From Candidatus Omnitrophota bacterium (GTDB lineage Bacteria > Omnitrophota > Gorgyraeia > Tantalellales > Tantalellaceae): a stretch of 40,895 nt of DNA. The notes beneath the pieces were generated by a model, which saw nothing but the letters and a program-made list of their open reading frames with translations, did no database searches and was not told the DNA's origin. Each line of letters begins with the position of its first letter. Positions within the stretch are counted from its first letter, which is position 1. Shown here piece after piece: positions 33,333 to 40,895 of the stretch. The DNA lies in NCBI GenBank assembly GCA_024277375.1, contig JAJRVD010000074.1, positions 1-40,895 on the forward strand. The letters run 5' to 3'. The translations under genes were made by a program, and so were the position numbers.

Positions 33333-33376
33333 GGGAACTGTCCCAAGCAAGCAACGCGAGCTCGTGGACTGTCCCC
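33333..33376. repeat. Family B palindromic element, copy 4
   Basis: gggaactgtcccaagcaagc ... gtggactgtcccc. Its inner hairpin is replaced by aagcaacgcgagct. It lies between the GT9 and radical SAM genes. Confidence 0.75.
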
Positions 33377-33378
33377 GA

Positions 33379-33406
33379 ACCGTTCTACGTTTCACTGTTC
33401 ACCAGC
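33379..33406. repeat. Possible 7-bp-period tract at a GT9 gene end
   Basis: accgttc, tacgttt, cactgtt and caccagc in register across the stop codon at 33385. More worn than the other tracts. Confidence 0.3.
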
Positions 33407-34461
33407 TTAAGGCATGCCATTGTAACCGCTTCCTGTTTTATCCCGACTAGACACTTATTATCATGCTCACACTCCGGAACCTTGAAGCGACTGTAGCAGG
33501 GTTGGCATTCCGCGTCGGGATTAGTTATCGCTATATGACGATCGCTGGTTGGATACGGCCCGTAAACTTTATCGTCTACCGGCCCGAATATGGAAACCGT
33601 CTTAACGCCTAACGCTACGGCAACGTGCAATGGCCCGCCATCATTACACAAGACCAGGTCACATTTTGACAATAACTCCACATATTTTTTAAGCGAAAAA
33701 TCATTCCCTACAACTACCGGAGGGATCTTCATTTTGTCCGCGATATCCCGGCACAACTTTTCCTCTGATCCGTCTCCAAGAATTATTATATCCATCCCAC
33801 ATCCTGTAAGATCATCCGCTACCTGACAAAACTTGTCAGCCTGCCACCTTTTACGGGATGCCTGTTTACCCCAGCTCGCCCCGCCGCCGGGGATCAAAGC
33901 AACTACCGGTTTTTCTCCGAGTCCTTTTGTTTCAAAAAAACGAGGGGCCCACTCGGAAGATTTCCTGGATATCTCCATATGCGTCGCGTTGTCCCGAACA
34001 GGTACGTTTATACATTTCAGAAGATCTAAATAATGTTCGACAACGTGACGCCCTTCGAATCCCACAAAAGATATTTTATCCGTCAGAAATATCCCCCTCT
34101 TTTTATAATCCAGACCTATCCTGCGAGGAATACCGGTAAGCATAAAAAAAAGACCGAACTCCCGTGACAAAGTAAAATCAAAAACAGCGTCATATTGTTT
34201 CTCTCGAACACGGGCAAGTAATTTATACAGACCTTTAACTCCCTGCACTTTGGATTTTCGCCATAGTTTTACAAAATCGTCTTTTTCGTAAACATGTATA
34301 TCGTCTATGTCTATATTGTCCTCCAAAATATCCTTAGTTCTGGCATTACACATGTAATCTATGGTTACCCGGGGAAAGGCCATTTTCAGGTTCGTAATAA
34401 GAGGTGTAGTAAAAAGAACATCCCCTATGCCAAATATGTTAGCTATTAAGATTCGTTCCAT
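33385..34461 (-). CDS. GT9 heptosyltransferase-family protein (first)
   Basis: Probable ADP-heptose:LPS heptosyltransferase of the GT-B fold, 358 residues. N-terminal RILIANIFGIGDVLFTTPLI has the family GDxL motif. The mid-protein ALIPGGGASWGKQASRKRW and the donor site LVLCNDGGPLHVAVALGVK, with SIFGPVDDKVYGP, are typical. The C-terminal CQPCYSRFKVPECEHDNKC has four Cys, common in this subgroup. The ATG at 34461 is the obvious start. A second GT9 gene is immediately upstream, as in LPS inner-core clusters. Sugar specificity (heptose or another) is inferred from the family and GmhB. Confidence 0.9.
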   Translation of the reverse strand: MERILIANIFGIGDVLFTTPLITNLKMAFPRVTIDYMCNARTKDILEDNIDIDDIHVYEKDDFVKLWRKSKVQGVKGLYKLLARVREKQYDAVFDFTLSREFGLFFMLTGIPRRIGLDYKKRGIFLTDKISFVGFEGRHVVEHYLDLLKCINVPVRDNATHMEISRKSSEWAPRFFETKGLGEKPVVALIPGGGASWGKQASRKRWQADKFCQVADDLTGCGMDIIILGDGSEEKLCRDIADKMKIPPVVVGNDFSLKKYVELLSKCDLVLCNDGGPLHVAVALGVKTVSIFGPVDDKVYGPYPTSDRHIAITNPDAECQPCYSRFKVPECEHDNKCLVGIKQEAVTMACLKLVNSET

Positions 34462-34470
34462 GATTTATCC

Positions 34471-34498
34471 GTAGGGGCACGGCGCGCCGCGCGCCTAC
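34471..34498. repeat. Family D GC-rich hairpin between the GT9 genes
   Basis: gtaggggcacggcg faces cgccgcgcgcctac with two mismatches in 14 bp. Related to the perfect copy at 10588-10615. No U-run follows on the minus strand, so terminator function is doubtful here. Confidence 0.65.
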
Positions 34499-34501
34499 CA
34501 C

Positions 34502-35551
34502 TCAACTTTCACCCAATATCTTCTTTGCCGCTTCAAGCACAGCATCTACTGTTATTGCTTTCAAACATTTATATTCATATTCACATCTTACATCCAAACA
34601 AGGCGCACACCCCGGGAGTTCATACAGCACCACATGCCTCTTCCCCCATGGACGCCATCTTGTGGGACTTACGCCGGGTATATTCCTGCCAAAAATAGCT
34701 ATAACGGGAATATTTACGGCCGCCGCCATGTGCATGGGCCCCGCGTCATTCCCAATAAATAACGCCGACCTCTCAAGCATAGCTGCCAGTTCTTTCAGGT
34801 CCAAGTCACCCGCAAAATCCAATGCCCTGGTTTTGGAAGCATTTCTTATCCCTTCTGAAAGAGAAATTTCATTTTTCCCTCCCAGGATAGCCACTTCACA
34901 ATCCAATTCCGTCTTTAATCTGTCTATGAGTTCCGCATAGTAACTGGACGGCCATATCTTGGCGGGATTACTGCTTCCGGGATGTATCGCGACAATGGTT
35001 TTCTCCGGAGACACACCCATCTTTCGCAATATACGCTCTACCCTATCAGAATCATCTTTTTTTATAGAAAGGTTCGGGGCTGACTTGGAGTCCTTGATAT
35101 CCAGCAATTTTAACAGATCCAGTGTGTATTCTACTTCGTGCTTTTCGCCTTTGTCTCTTTGATCCTGTATTTTCCTATTAAGAAAAAAACCCCACTTTCT
35201 ATCGTACCCTATACGCAACGGTATCCCTGCAAAAAAAACAGCCAAATGCGAAATAATATTAGGATTCAGGACGATCGCGGCGTCAAACTTCTTTTTTCGG
35301 AGCACAAATGCCAGTTGCATCCCTTTTTTTATCCATCCTGTCTTATCCCCGGTATCGGTGATAAGGATTTCATCTACCGCGTCGACCATTTCAACTATGG
35401 GGCGGGAATATTCTGACGTAATGAACGAAACACTCGCTTCAGGATAACATTCCTTAATGGCCCCGGCAGCGACAGTGGAGAGAAGAACCTCCCCTATTCG
35501 ATCGGTCCGTAGAATAACCACATTATCAACATTAATCCGTTTTTTCAACAT
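34502..35551 (-). CDS. GT9 heptosyltransferase-family protein (second)
   Basis: Second GT-B heptosyltransferase-like enzyme, 349 residues. N-terminal NVVILRTDRIGEVLLSTV is the GT9 opening. TIVAIHPGSSNPAKIWPSSY and LFIGNDAGPMHMAAAVNIPV, with IAIFGRNIPGVSPTRW, are the donor-site motifs. It ends in a Cys-containing stretch (APCLDVRCEYEYKC), as its neighbour does. The start overlaps the O-antigen-ligase-like gene by 20 nt. The two GT9 enzymes would add successive inner-core residues, an inference from family knowledge. Confidence 0.9.
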   Translation of the reverse strand: MLKKRINVDNVVILRTDRIGEVLLSTVAAGAIKECYPEASVSFITSEYSRPIVEMVDAVDEILITDTGDKTGWIKKGMQLAFVLRKKKFDAAIVLNPNIISHLAVFFAGIPLRIGYDRKWGFFLNRKIQDQRDKGEKHEVEYTLDLLKLLDIKDSKSAPNLSIKKDDSDRVERILRKMGVSPEKTIVAIHPGSSNPAKIWPSSYYAELIDRLKTELDCEVAILGGKNEISLSEGIRNASKTRALDFAGDLDLKELAAMLERSALFIGNDAGPMHMAAAVNIPVIAIFGRNIPGVSPTRWRPWGKRHVVLYELPGCAPCLDVRCEYEYKCLKAITVDAVLEAAKKILGES

Positions 35552-36746
35552 GATAAGTTAACGCAAAACAAAAACCCAGAAGCAAATAAAAAAGAACCGC
35601 GAGATTAACCGAGTATAGATGTGTATCCACCATACAATTCAAAGCAAACCCCACAAGACCGGAGAATAACCCCACAGCAAGATCTTTACGCCTGCTCGGC
35701 CGTAACCTGAAAATACCCTTAAGCGAATAGATCAAAACCGTTACAAGAAAAATAAGGAATATCAACGCGCCTACAATGCCGATCTCCGAGGCCATATGAA
35801 GATAACAGTTATGAGAATACCTCACATCAGGATACTCCGCAGGTTTATACTTTGGGAAATTTCTGCTATAGGTATTCACACCAAACCCCAAAAAAGGATG
35901 CACCTTTATCATCTCAATAGTGCCCTTCCATAGCATCACACGCTCCCAGGAAGTACCGCTTTTCAGATCAGTCAGGTCAAAAATACGCTCCTGCACACTG
36001 TACGGAAGTATCATAAATACAACCATTAACAACACCAGCAACAGTGCCAACACTTTTTTAGATTTCAAAGAACCGAGCGTAAGTAAAGATGCCGCAAACG
36101 AGATCCATGATCCTCTGGATCTCGTAAGAAACAGGCTTATCGCGGAAAACATAAGCGCCCCGGAAAACATCAGTTTCCCCTTAGATCCATAGCTTTTTGA
36201 AAAAAGAAACGAAATGAGTATTATAGTGACGACAAGAAGGTACACCCCGAAATCATTTGGATGTATAAACGATGACGATATCCTGCGCAGATAATCCAGT
36301 GGGATAAGCGTCCTGTGCCGAATAAGACCTTCTCCTGAAAAATACTGAATAAAGCCGTTAACGCAGATAAGGATCATGCCACCGACAGTAACACACAAAA
36401 ACCTTTTTATTTTATCTTCCCCGCGCAGGCTGGATGCCGCCGCGCAAAAAACAAGCGCGTATTGTAGTATTTTCAATATACCCCTAAAACTCTCTTTAGC
36501 GTAGGCACTGTTAAAACACGACAATATCGTCCACAATAGCAATAACCCCAGTAACTTTACCGGCATAGGATTGATAGACTGCCAATCTCTAGAGATAACA
36601 GTTTTAGCGATCCAGGCAATTATCATTAACGTGGAGGCGATCTCCACCAGTGAAGTGGAAAACGCGGTGGCCACAAGAAGCACATAAAAACATCCTTCGA
36701 TCATCCTGTCGCAAACTCTTATCGTCTTTTCTTTCATACCTTTCAT
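35532..36746 (-). CDS. O-antigen ligase-like membrane protein (WaaL/Wzy_C family)
   Basis: A polytopic inner-membrane protein of 404 residues with about 11-12 hydrophobic segments. The Wzy_C-type signs are an Arg-rich loop (FLTRSRGSWISFAASLLTLG) and the long periplasmic loop. The latter contains GTSWERVMLWKGTIEMIKV, HPFLGFGVNTYSRNFPKYK and YSHNCYLHMASEIGIVG. These are the usual Arg and His positions of O-antigen ligases and related polymerases. It would attach or join polysaccharide units on lipid A-core. M1 or M4 could be the start. It lies between the GT9 pair and the sugar-phosphate transferase. Ligase versus polymerase cannot be separated by eye. Confidence 0.88.
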   Translation of the reverse strand: MKGMKEKTIRVCDRMIEGCFYVLLVATAFSTSLVEIASTLMIIAWIAKTVISRDWQSINPMPVKLLGLLLLWTILSCFNSAYAKESFRGILKILQYALVFCAAASSLRGEDKIKRFLCVTVGGMILICVNGFIQYFSGEGLIRHRTLIPLDYLRRISSSFIHPNDFGVYLLVVTIILISFLFSKSYGSKGKLMFSGALMFSAISLFLTRSRGSWISFAASLLTLGSLKSKKVLALLLVLLMVVFMILPYSVQERIFDLTDLKSGTSWERVMLWKGTIEMIKVHPFLGFGVNTYSRNFPKYKPAEYPDVRYSHNCYLHMASEIGIVGALIFLIFLVTVLIYSLKGIFRLRPSRRKDLAVGLFSGLVGFALNCMVDTHLYSVNLAVLFYLLLGFCFALTYHVEKTD

Positions 36747-36753
36747 AATTTTA

Positions 36754-36780
36754 GTTCGCGGGCAGAGCCCACTCCTACGT
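36754..36780. repeat. Family E half element
   Basis: gttcgcgggcagagcccact cctacgt, with inner gggc/gccc stem and the cctacg end typical of family E. It pairs with a similar copy at 36865-36890 on the other side of a family B element. Confidence 0.5.
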
Positions 36781-36783
36781 TAT

Positions 36784-36811
36784 TCATCCATCGTCTCTCG
36801 TCACATCGGCA
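36784..36811. repeat. Degenerate 7-bp-period tract between repeats
   Basis: tcatcca, tcgtctc, tcgtcac and atcggca in register, between a family E half and family B copy. Confidence 0.4.
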
Positions 36812-36855
36812 GAGGGGACTGTCCCAAGCGGTGAAGCCGCGCGTGGACTGTCCTC
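36812..36855. repeat. Family B palindromic element, copy 5
   Basis: gaggggactgtcccaagcgg ... gcgtggactgtcctc, with inner hairpin ggtgaagcc. The outer gagg/cctc pair remains complementary. Confidence 0.8.
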
Positions 36856-36864
36856 GGTATTTCT

Positions 36865-36890
36865 GTTCAAGGGCAGAGGCCCCTCCACGT
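36865..36890. repeat. Family E half element, second
   Basis: gttcaagggcagaggcccct ccacgt, same layout as 36754-36780. Together with that copy it encloses the family B element. Confidence 0.45.
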
Positions 36891-36897
36891 TATGCGG

Positions 36898-38292
36898 TCA
36901 ATACGCGTTATTAAGCGCGAATATCGACATGGATAATATCTTTAAGTCCAGCATAAGCGACCAGTTTTCGATATAATAAATATCGTATTTGGTCCGCTCT
37001 TTGATCGAGGTGTTACCACGCAGGCCGTTAACCTGGGCCCAACCCGTAACACCTGATTTGATCTTATGACGGGACATATACCGCGGAATATCTTCCTTGA
37101 ACTTCCCCACAAAATGCGGACGTTCCGGACGCGGCCCTACTAGACTCATCTCACCCTTAAGCACGTTAAAAAGCTGCGGCAGCTCATCGATATTAGTGCT
37201 TCTTAAGAAAGTCCCGATCTTCGTTCTTCTCGGGTCATCTTTTTGAGCCCAAACCGGACCGGTACCCTTTTCCGCGTTAATTATCATTGTGCGAAATTTA
37301 ATGATCGCGAACCGTCGGCCATCTTCCCCTATCCTTTTTTGAAAATAAAAAACCGGACCGGGAGCGGTCAGTTTTATAAGAACCCCTATCAACGCGAGAA
37401 AAGGCGCAAGGATGATAAGACCAACAATGGACAGGACGATATCCATTATTCTCTTCACAAAACGATTATACCCCTCTGAAAGCGGAGATTCTTTAAGCCC
37501 CAAAAGCGGGACACCGTCAATAGTCCTCATATCCACTTGAGAAGTAACCATACCCAATAGATCCGCCACCACTCTGAACTCGACCATATTCTTTTCGCAC
37601 TCAAGTATCGCGTCCATTACCTTGGAACGCGGAATTTCGACTTCCGTCAAAATAGCTTCATCTATTTTTTCCGATTTTATTATCGCGTTCAGACTGTCCA
37701 GGCCTCCAAGGACAGGTACACCTTCCACATGATTCCCTGTTTTGTCGTTTATCCTGACGACACCTTTTATGTTGTAATCCCAGTGCGAATCGTCAGCGAT
37801 ATGCCTTATCAATCGTCCCACCATGTCATTATCGCCGATAATAAGAAGATTCCGTGTCTTTTCCCTGCGTGATCTGAAAAATAGCCTGATCCTGTTGATC
37901 GAAAAACGCCAAAAGCCTATGAATACAACAAGCACCATCCAGGCAGAAAACAGCATTCCCCTCGAAAAAGAATATTCGCGATAGAAAAACGTACCTGCCA
38001 TAAAAATAAGGACCCCGACCGTCACCGTTCTCACTATAGAGAAAAATTCGTCCACTATAGAAAGTCTGGAACGCATCGAATACAATTTTTCGGAACGCAT
38101 GAGGAATATCATAACTACCGTCAATACCGGGAATACTTTGGTGTATTCGTTTATATGCGGAATACCATAGACCGTTTCAACCAACCCGGAATTAAATCGC
38201 AACCAATATGAAAAAAGAAATGCCAAGTTGATCGCCAGGACATCACCTACCATCAAAACAAAGCTCATTCTTATGTCATTTTTTACTCTCAT
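36898..38292 (-). CDS. Undecaprenyl-phosphate sugar-phosphate transferase (WcaJ/PssY-type)
   Basis: Starts assembly of an exopolysaccharide or O-unit by moving a sugar-1-phosphate to undecaprenyl phosphate. The 464-residue protein has four N-terminal transmembrane segments and a CoA-binding-like domain (NLLIIGDNDMVGRLIRHIAD, about 146-165). A fifth hydrophobic segment (VLSIVGLIILAPFLALIGVL) precedes the catalytic domain: IKFRTMIINAEKG, NIDELPQLFNVLKGEMSLVG, PRPERPHFV and SGVTGWAQVNGLRGN. Length is normal. Upstream, a family E element separates it from the GT4 genes, so it may or may not share their transcript. Confidence 0.95.
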   Translation of the reverse strand: MRVKNDIRMSFVLMVGDVLAINLAFLFSYWLRFNSGLVETVYGIPHINEYTKVFPVLTVVMIFLMRSEKLYSMRSRLSIVDEFFSIVRTVTVGVLIFMAGTFFYREYSFSRGMLFSAWMVLVVFIGFWRFSINRIRLFFRSRREKTRNLLIIGDNDMVGRLIRHIADDSHWDYNIKGVVRINDKTGNHVEGVPVLGGLDSLNAIIKSEKIDEAILTEVEIPRSKVMDAILECEKNMVEFRVVADLLGMVTSQVDMRTIDGVPLLGLKESPLSEGYNRFVKRIMDIVLSIVGLIILAPFLALIGVLIKLTAPGPVFYFQKRIGEDGRRFAIIKFRTMIINAEKGTGPVWAQKDDPRRTKIGTFLRSTNIDELPQLFNVLKGEMSLVGPRPERPHFVGKFKEDIPRYMSRHKIKSGVTGWAQVNGLRGNTSIKERTKYDIYYIENWSLMLDLKILSMSIFALNNAY

Positions 38293-38319
38293 AATAATTT
38301 CACCAAGAGCTATTTGTAC

Positions 38320-38393
38320 CGTAAGAGCGGTATCACCTTCGGTGATAAGCCGCGAACGTAATTTATAGTTCGCCGCCGAAGGCGGCTCCTACG
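38320..38393. repeat. Family E element with outer and inner hairpins
   Basis: cgtaagagcggtatcacctt cggtgataagccgcgaacg (to 38357) with an inner ggtatcacc/ggtgata stem, then gttcgccgccgaaggcggct cctacg. Outer cgtaagagc/gctcctacg arms pair imperfectly. Shares sequence with 14048-14085. Confidence 0.7.
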
Positions 38394-38407
38394 TAATGAA
38401 TTATTCT

Positions 38408-39604
38408 TCACCCGCCATGTTGTTCCCACTTTTCTTTGACATATTCTTCTATTTCTTTTTTAAACCTGTCTCTCCCAAATCGTACAGCATTTGCCTTGAT
38501 CTTGTCAGGATAAAAAGATCCCCGATTTTTTTCAAGCACACTTACAGCTTCGTTGAGACTCGCGGTAGTTTGTTCCTCAAAAAAAACACCCGTCGCGTCC
38601 GATCCTTCCTGTTTTCCCTCAAAAGGAACTATCGTCTCAAGCGCTCCGCCGGCACCATATGCTATTACGGGTTTGCCGTATGCCTGTGCTTCAAGAGGCA
38701 CGATACCGAAATCCTCTTCCCCGGGAAATATAAGCGCCTTACACGCCGAATAATAGCCCTTGAGGTCCTCATCACCTACCCAGCCAACAAACTCAACATT
38801 ATCACCCGCTATTTTTTTGAGTGCATTTAACTCTCCGCCGTCCCCTACAACAAGCAGCCTTTTTTTACTCTCACTAAAAGCCTTTACCGCGAGGTCAACC
38901 CTTTTGTATGGCACAAGAGCCGAGACCATAAGGTAAAACTCCTCTTCAAAGTGAGGGGGGCAGTGGGGGGGACAGCCTCTTTTGGGCCAAAAAGAGGCTG
39001 TCCCCCCCACTGCCCCCCTCACTGTCGTCCTCACGCGTACGTCAACCGGAGGATATATTACATCAGCCTTACGGTCGTAGTATTTACTAATACGATTTTT
39101 AACATTATCCGATATGGCGATAAAATAATCAATCCTTTTGTTGGTTTTAAGATCCCACTTTTTAAAACGCTTCATAATTTGGGATATGACCCACCTTTTC
39201 GGAGACGATTCATTTGAAAAGTATTCATCAAAGAATTTCCAGGCATACCTTACGGGAGTGTAGCAGTAACATATGTGTAAAGCGCCCTGAGGGATCTTTA
39301 CTCCCTTAGCGGCACAATGGCTGGAACTTAGTACCAGGTCATATCCCGTAAGATCAAAGCTTTCTATAGCCTTCGGAAAAAACGGCAAAAAGGAACGATA
39401 ACTCTTTGATATCCCCGGGACCTTCTGGAGAAACGAGGTCCTGATATCCATCTCCTCGATCGTACGAGAAACACTCCCCTTGTCGTGTATCAATGTAAAC
39501 ACGGTAGCTTCGGGAAAGAGCTCGCAAAATACTTCCAGACACTTTTCCCCACCTCTCATTCCGGTGAGCCAGTCATGCACTATCGCGATCTTAGGGTGTG
39601 TCAT
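38408..39604 (-). CDS. GT4 glycosyltransferase with an in-frame 72-bp hairpin insert
   Basis: GT-B glycosyltransferase, 398 residues. IAIVHDWLTGMRGGEKCLEV is the N-terminal Gly-rich loop, LVLSSSHCAAKGVKIPQGAL and HICYCYTPVRYAWKFFDEYF follow. The donor domain has LMVSALVPYKRVDLAVKAF and EDFGIVPLEAQAYGKPVIAY with the catalytic E-x7-E pattern. Between the domains, at 38951-39022, a 72-bp near-perfect palindrome adds 24 residues (GGTASFWPKRGCPPH region) without breaking the frame. Removing it gives the usual PPVDVR...EEEFYLMVSALVPYKR spacing. The ATG lies one base after the previous stop (TGATATG), so the two GT4 genes are coupled. Confidence 0.92.
   Translation of the reverse strand: MTHPKIAIVHDWLTGMRGGEKCLEVFCELFPEATVFTLIHDKGSVSRTIEEMDIRTSFLQKVPGISKSYRSFLPFFPKAIESFDLTGYDLVLSSSHCAAKGVKIPQGALHICYCYTPVRYAWKFFDEYFSNESSPKRWVISQIMKRFKKWDLKTNKRIDYFIAISDNVKNRISKYYDRKADVIYPPVDVRVRTTVRGAVGGTASFWPKRGCPPHCPPHFEEEFYLMVSALVPYKRVDLAVKAFSESKKRLLVVGDGGELNALKKIAGDNVEFVGWVGDEDLKGYYSACKALIFPGEEDFGIVPLEAQAYGKPVIAYGAGGALETIVPFEGKQEGSDATGVFFEEQTTASLNEAVSVLEKNRGSFYPDKIKANAVRFGRDRFKKEIEEYVKEKWEQHGG
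38951..39022. repeat. 72-bp near-perfect palindrome inside a GT4 gene
   Basis: gtgaggggggcagtgggggg begins a 36-nt arm that pairs with the following 36 nt, with one G-A mismatch next to the centre. The inner acagcctcttt/aaagaggctgt resembles the small gac-type palindromes of family B but with different arms. Length is exactly 24 codons. Confidence 0.9.
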
Positions 39605-39605
39605 A

Positions 39606-40682
39606 TCATATACTTCGGTACGCTTCGAGAGTCTTTTTAGCTGCCCTCTCCCATGAAAAACGTTTTACATTCTCCAGCCCGGCTTCAACCATACCTTCAG
39701 AGAGCTCGTGATTAACCAGTACATTATATACCGTATCGGCTATCTGTCCAACGTTATGTGGAGATACGACAAAAGCGGACTCTCCGACCACCTCAGGAAG
39801 AGATGATGAGTCAGACACAACGACAGGTGTCGCGCAATGCATGGCCTCAAGCACAGTGAGTCCAAACCCTTCATAAAGAGACAAATGGACCAGAACATCA
39901 GCCATACTGTAAAGCACTACCAGGTCTTTTGGAGAAACCTCACCGAGATACTTTATGTCCTTATCCAGCATTTTTTCTCTAAGATGGTCTTCTTTTTTAT
40001 CCCATTTGCCGCATATTACCAGTTGATGAGGAAGACCCCACTGTTTAAGCAACTTAAATACTTCAATTAATGTGCTTACGTTTTTGTGAGGTTTCACACT
40101 GCCTACATACAAGATGATATGTTCCGACAAACGATGCCGGGTCTGGACATCCGCCAGCTGTGTTTTATCTTTTATCTCATAAAAATCATCTCCGGAAGCT
40201 TCGTGAATAACGTCTATCTTATCGGAATACTTCTCCCCGAAGATCTTCAGCAGATCATTTTTTGTATGTCCTGAAACCGATATTATCCGCCCTGCTTTTT
40301 TCAAAGCTGAGGATATCATGAAAGACGCGTAATGTTTGGCAAGCGGTAACGCTACTGATTCGGAGAACAGTAAATAAATAAGATCATGGATGGTAACAAC
40401 CATCTTTTTGTTCGAGAAAAGCGGTATATTAAAATGCGGTACATGCAATACATCGACATCGTTATGCGGAGTAAGTACCTGCTCGGTGATAGAATATATT
40501 GGCGCCATCCATTTAACCGTTTTGACATTCCGCGGTGACGCGACATCCATAAGCTTTTCAGGATCGCCGAAAAGCACAAACTCATCGTCCGGAGCCTGCC
40601 GGATAAGCTCCGGCAGAAGGCATTCTATGTACCTGCCTATCCCGGTATGCTGTATCATTCTCACGTCAAAACCGATTCTCAT
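39606..40682 (-). CDS. GT4 glycosyltransferase (second)
   Basis: GT-B glycosyltransferase of about 358 residues from the ATG at 40682, chosen for its GAGGTGAC ribosome site and for starting right at MRIGFDVRMIQHTGIGRYIE. Further motifs are VVTIHDLIYLLF, IISVSGHTKNDLLKIFG, IILYVGSVKPHKNVSTLIE and ADVLVHLSLYEGFGLTVLEA (the E-x7-E motif is in EGFGLTVLE). It resembles mannosyl-/rhamnosyl-type transferases. An ATG 22 codons upstream (40748) would add a Cys/Arg-rich stretch not seen in the family. Confidence 0.93.
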   Translation of the reverse strand: MRIGFDVRMIQHTGIGRYIECLLPELIRQAPDDEFVLFGDPEKLMDVASPRNVKTVKWMAPIYSITEQVLTPHNDVDVLHVPHFNIPLFSNKKMVVTIHDLIYLLFSESVALPLAKHYASFMISSALKKAGRIISVSGHTKNDLLKIFGEKYSDKIDVIHEASGDDFYEIKDKTQLADVQTRHRLSEHIILYVGSVKPHKNVSTLIEVFKLLKQWGLPHQLVICGKWDKKEDHLREKMLDKDIKYLGEVSPKDLVVLYSMADVLVHLSLYEGFGLTVLEAMHCATPVVVSDSSSLPEVVGESAFVVSPHNVGQIADTVYNVLVNHELSEGMVEAGLENVKRFSWERAAKKTLEAYRSI

Positions 40683-40774
40683 GTCACCTCGCATAGCGCA
40701 TGTCACACTACTACAGCGTTTAATAGGAACAAACCCTCTCCGTGTCATTCCCGAATGCTCTTATCTGGAATCCA

Positions 40775-40895
40775 TTAATTTTCTTTCGGTAATTCCCTTA
40801 ATTTCTTAAACCATTTATCAAAAACAGGTTTGTATTTAACATTATATCTTGCTTGCTCTACAAGTAGTGAAGAAAACCCTTTATTCCAATAATAG
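40775..40895 (-). CDS. C-terminal end of a gene running off the window
   Basis: The frame is open from the window edge to TAA at 40775-40777 and encodes about 39 residues. It includes YYWNKGFSSLLVEQARYNVK and ends FKKLRELPKEN. It is Lys- and aromatic-rich, and noticeably more AT-rich than its neighbours. Too short to recognise. It precedes the GT4 gene on the same strand with about 90 nt between, so it could be another envelope polysaccharide gene, but that is a guess. Confidence 0.55.
   Translation of the reverse strand, partial: YYWNKGFSSLLVEQARYNVKYKPVFDKWFKKLRELPKEN

Overview
This window is a bacterial chromosome segment in which every convincing gene lies on the minus strand, so operons read from high to low coordinates. 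The gene content points to a diderm (LPS-making) bacterium with standard central metabolism. The style of one secreted protein, the very long membrane/repeat protein and the dense palindromic repeats between genes suggest an uncultivated lineage such as Candidatus Omnitrophota. That placement is inference from gene style, not a computed phylogeny.

Layout, low to high coordinates: (i) 239-5153, leuC-leuD-leuB-asd-truA, branched-chain and aspartate-family biosynthesis with a tRNA modification gene, read from a good sigma70-type promoter at 5222-5250. (ii) 5295-10568, a complete oligopeptide/dipeptide-type ABC importer (binding protein, two permeases, two ATPases). (iii) 10622-13992, gap-pgk-tpiA-secG behind a strong promoter at 14104-14132. 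(iv) 14040-14610, a gene-free stretch packed with palindromic elements. (v) 14615-20794, one 2,060-codon reading frame interrupted by three in-frame TAA codons, apparently a giant secreted/membrane protein with its own promoter. (vi) 20936-25188, fmt, priA and a family-4 uracil-DNA glycosylase. (vii) 25491-40895, a lipopolysaccharide/exopolysaccharide cluster: GT28-type glycosyltransferase, GmhB-type phosphatase, GT39-like membrane transferase, GT2 enzymes, radical SAM/SPASM protein, two GT9 heptosyltransferase-like proteins, O-antigen ligase-like protein, WcaJ-type sugar-phosphate transferase and two GT4 enzymes.

Two features stand out. First, several conserved genes are broken at a single codon or base: truA (TAG), gap (TGA), a tandem GT2 protein (TAG) and the giant frame (three TAA) carry in-frame stops, while fmt and udg each lack one base in an A/T homopolymer. 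All six stops could have arisen by G:C-to-T:A changes, so damage or sequencing error competes with real decay. Second, the intergenic space is a mosaic of small hairpin families. Several share a core but carry copy-specific outer arms that are still perfectly self-complementary, and one has inserted in frame inside a glycosyltransferase gene. Short degenerate tracts with a 7-bp period sit on many gene ends.

No rRNA, tRNA, CRISPR array, transposase, integrase or phage gene was recognised.
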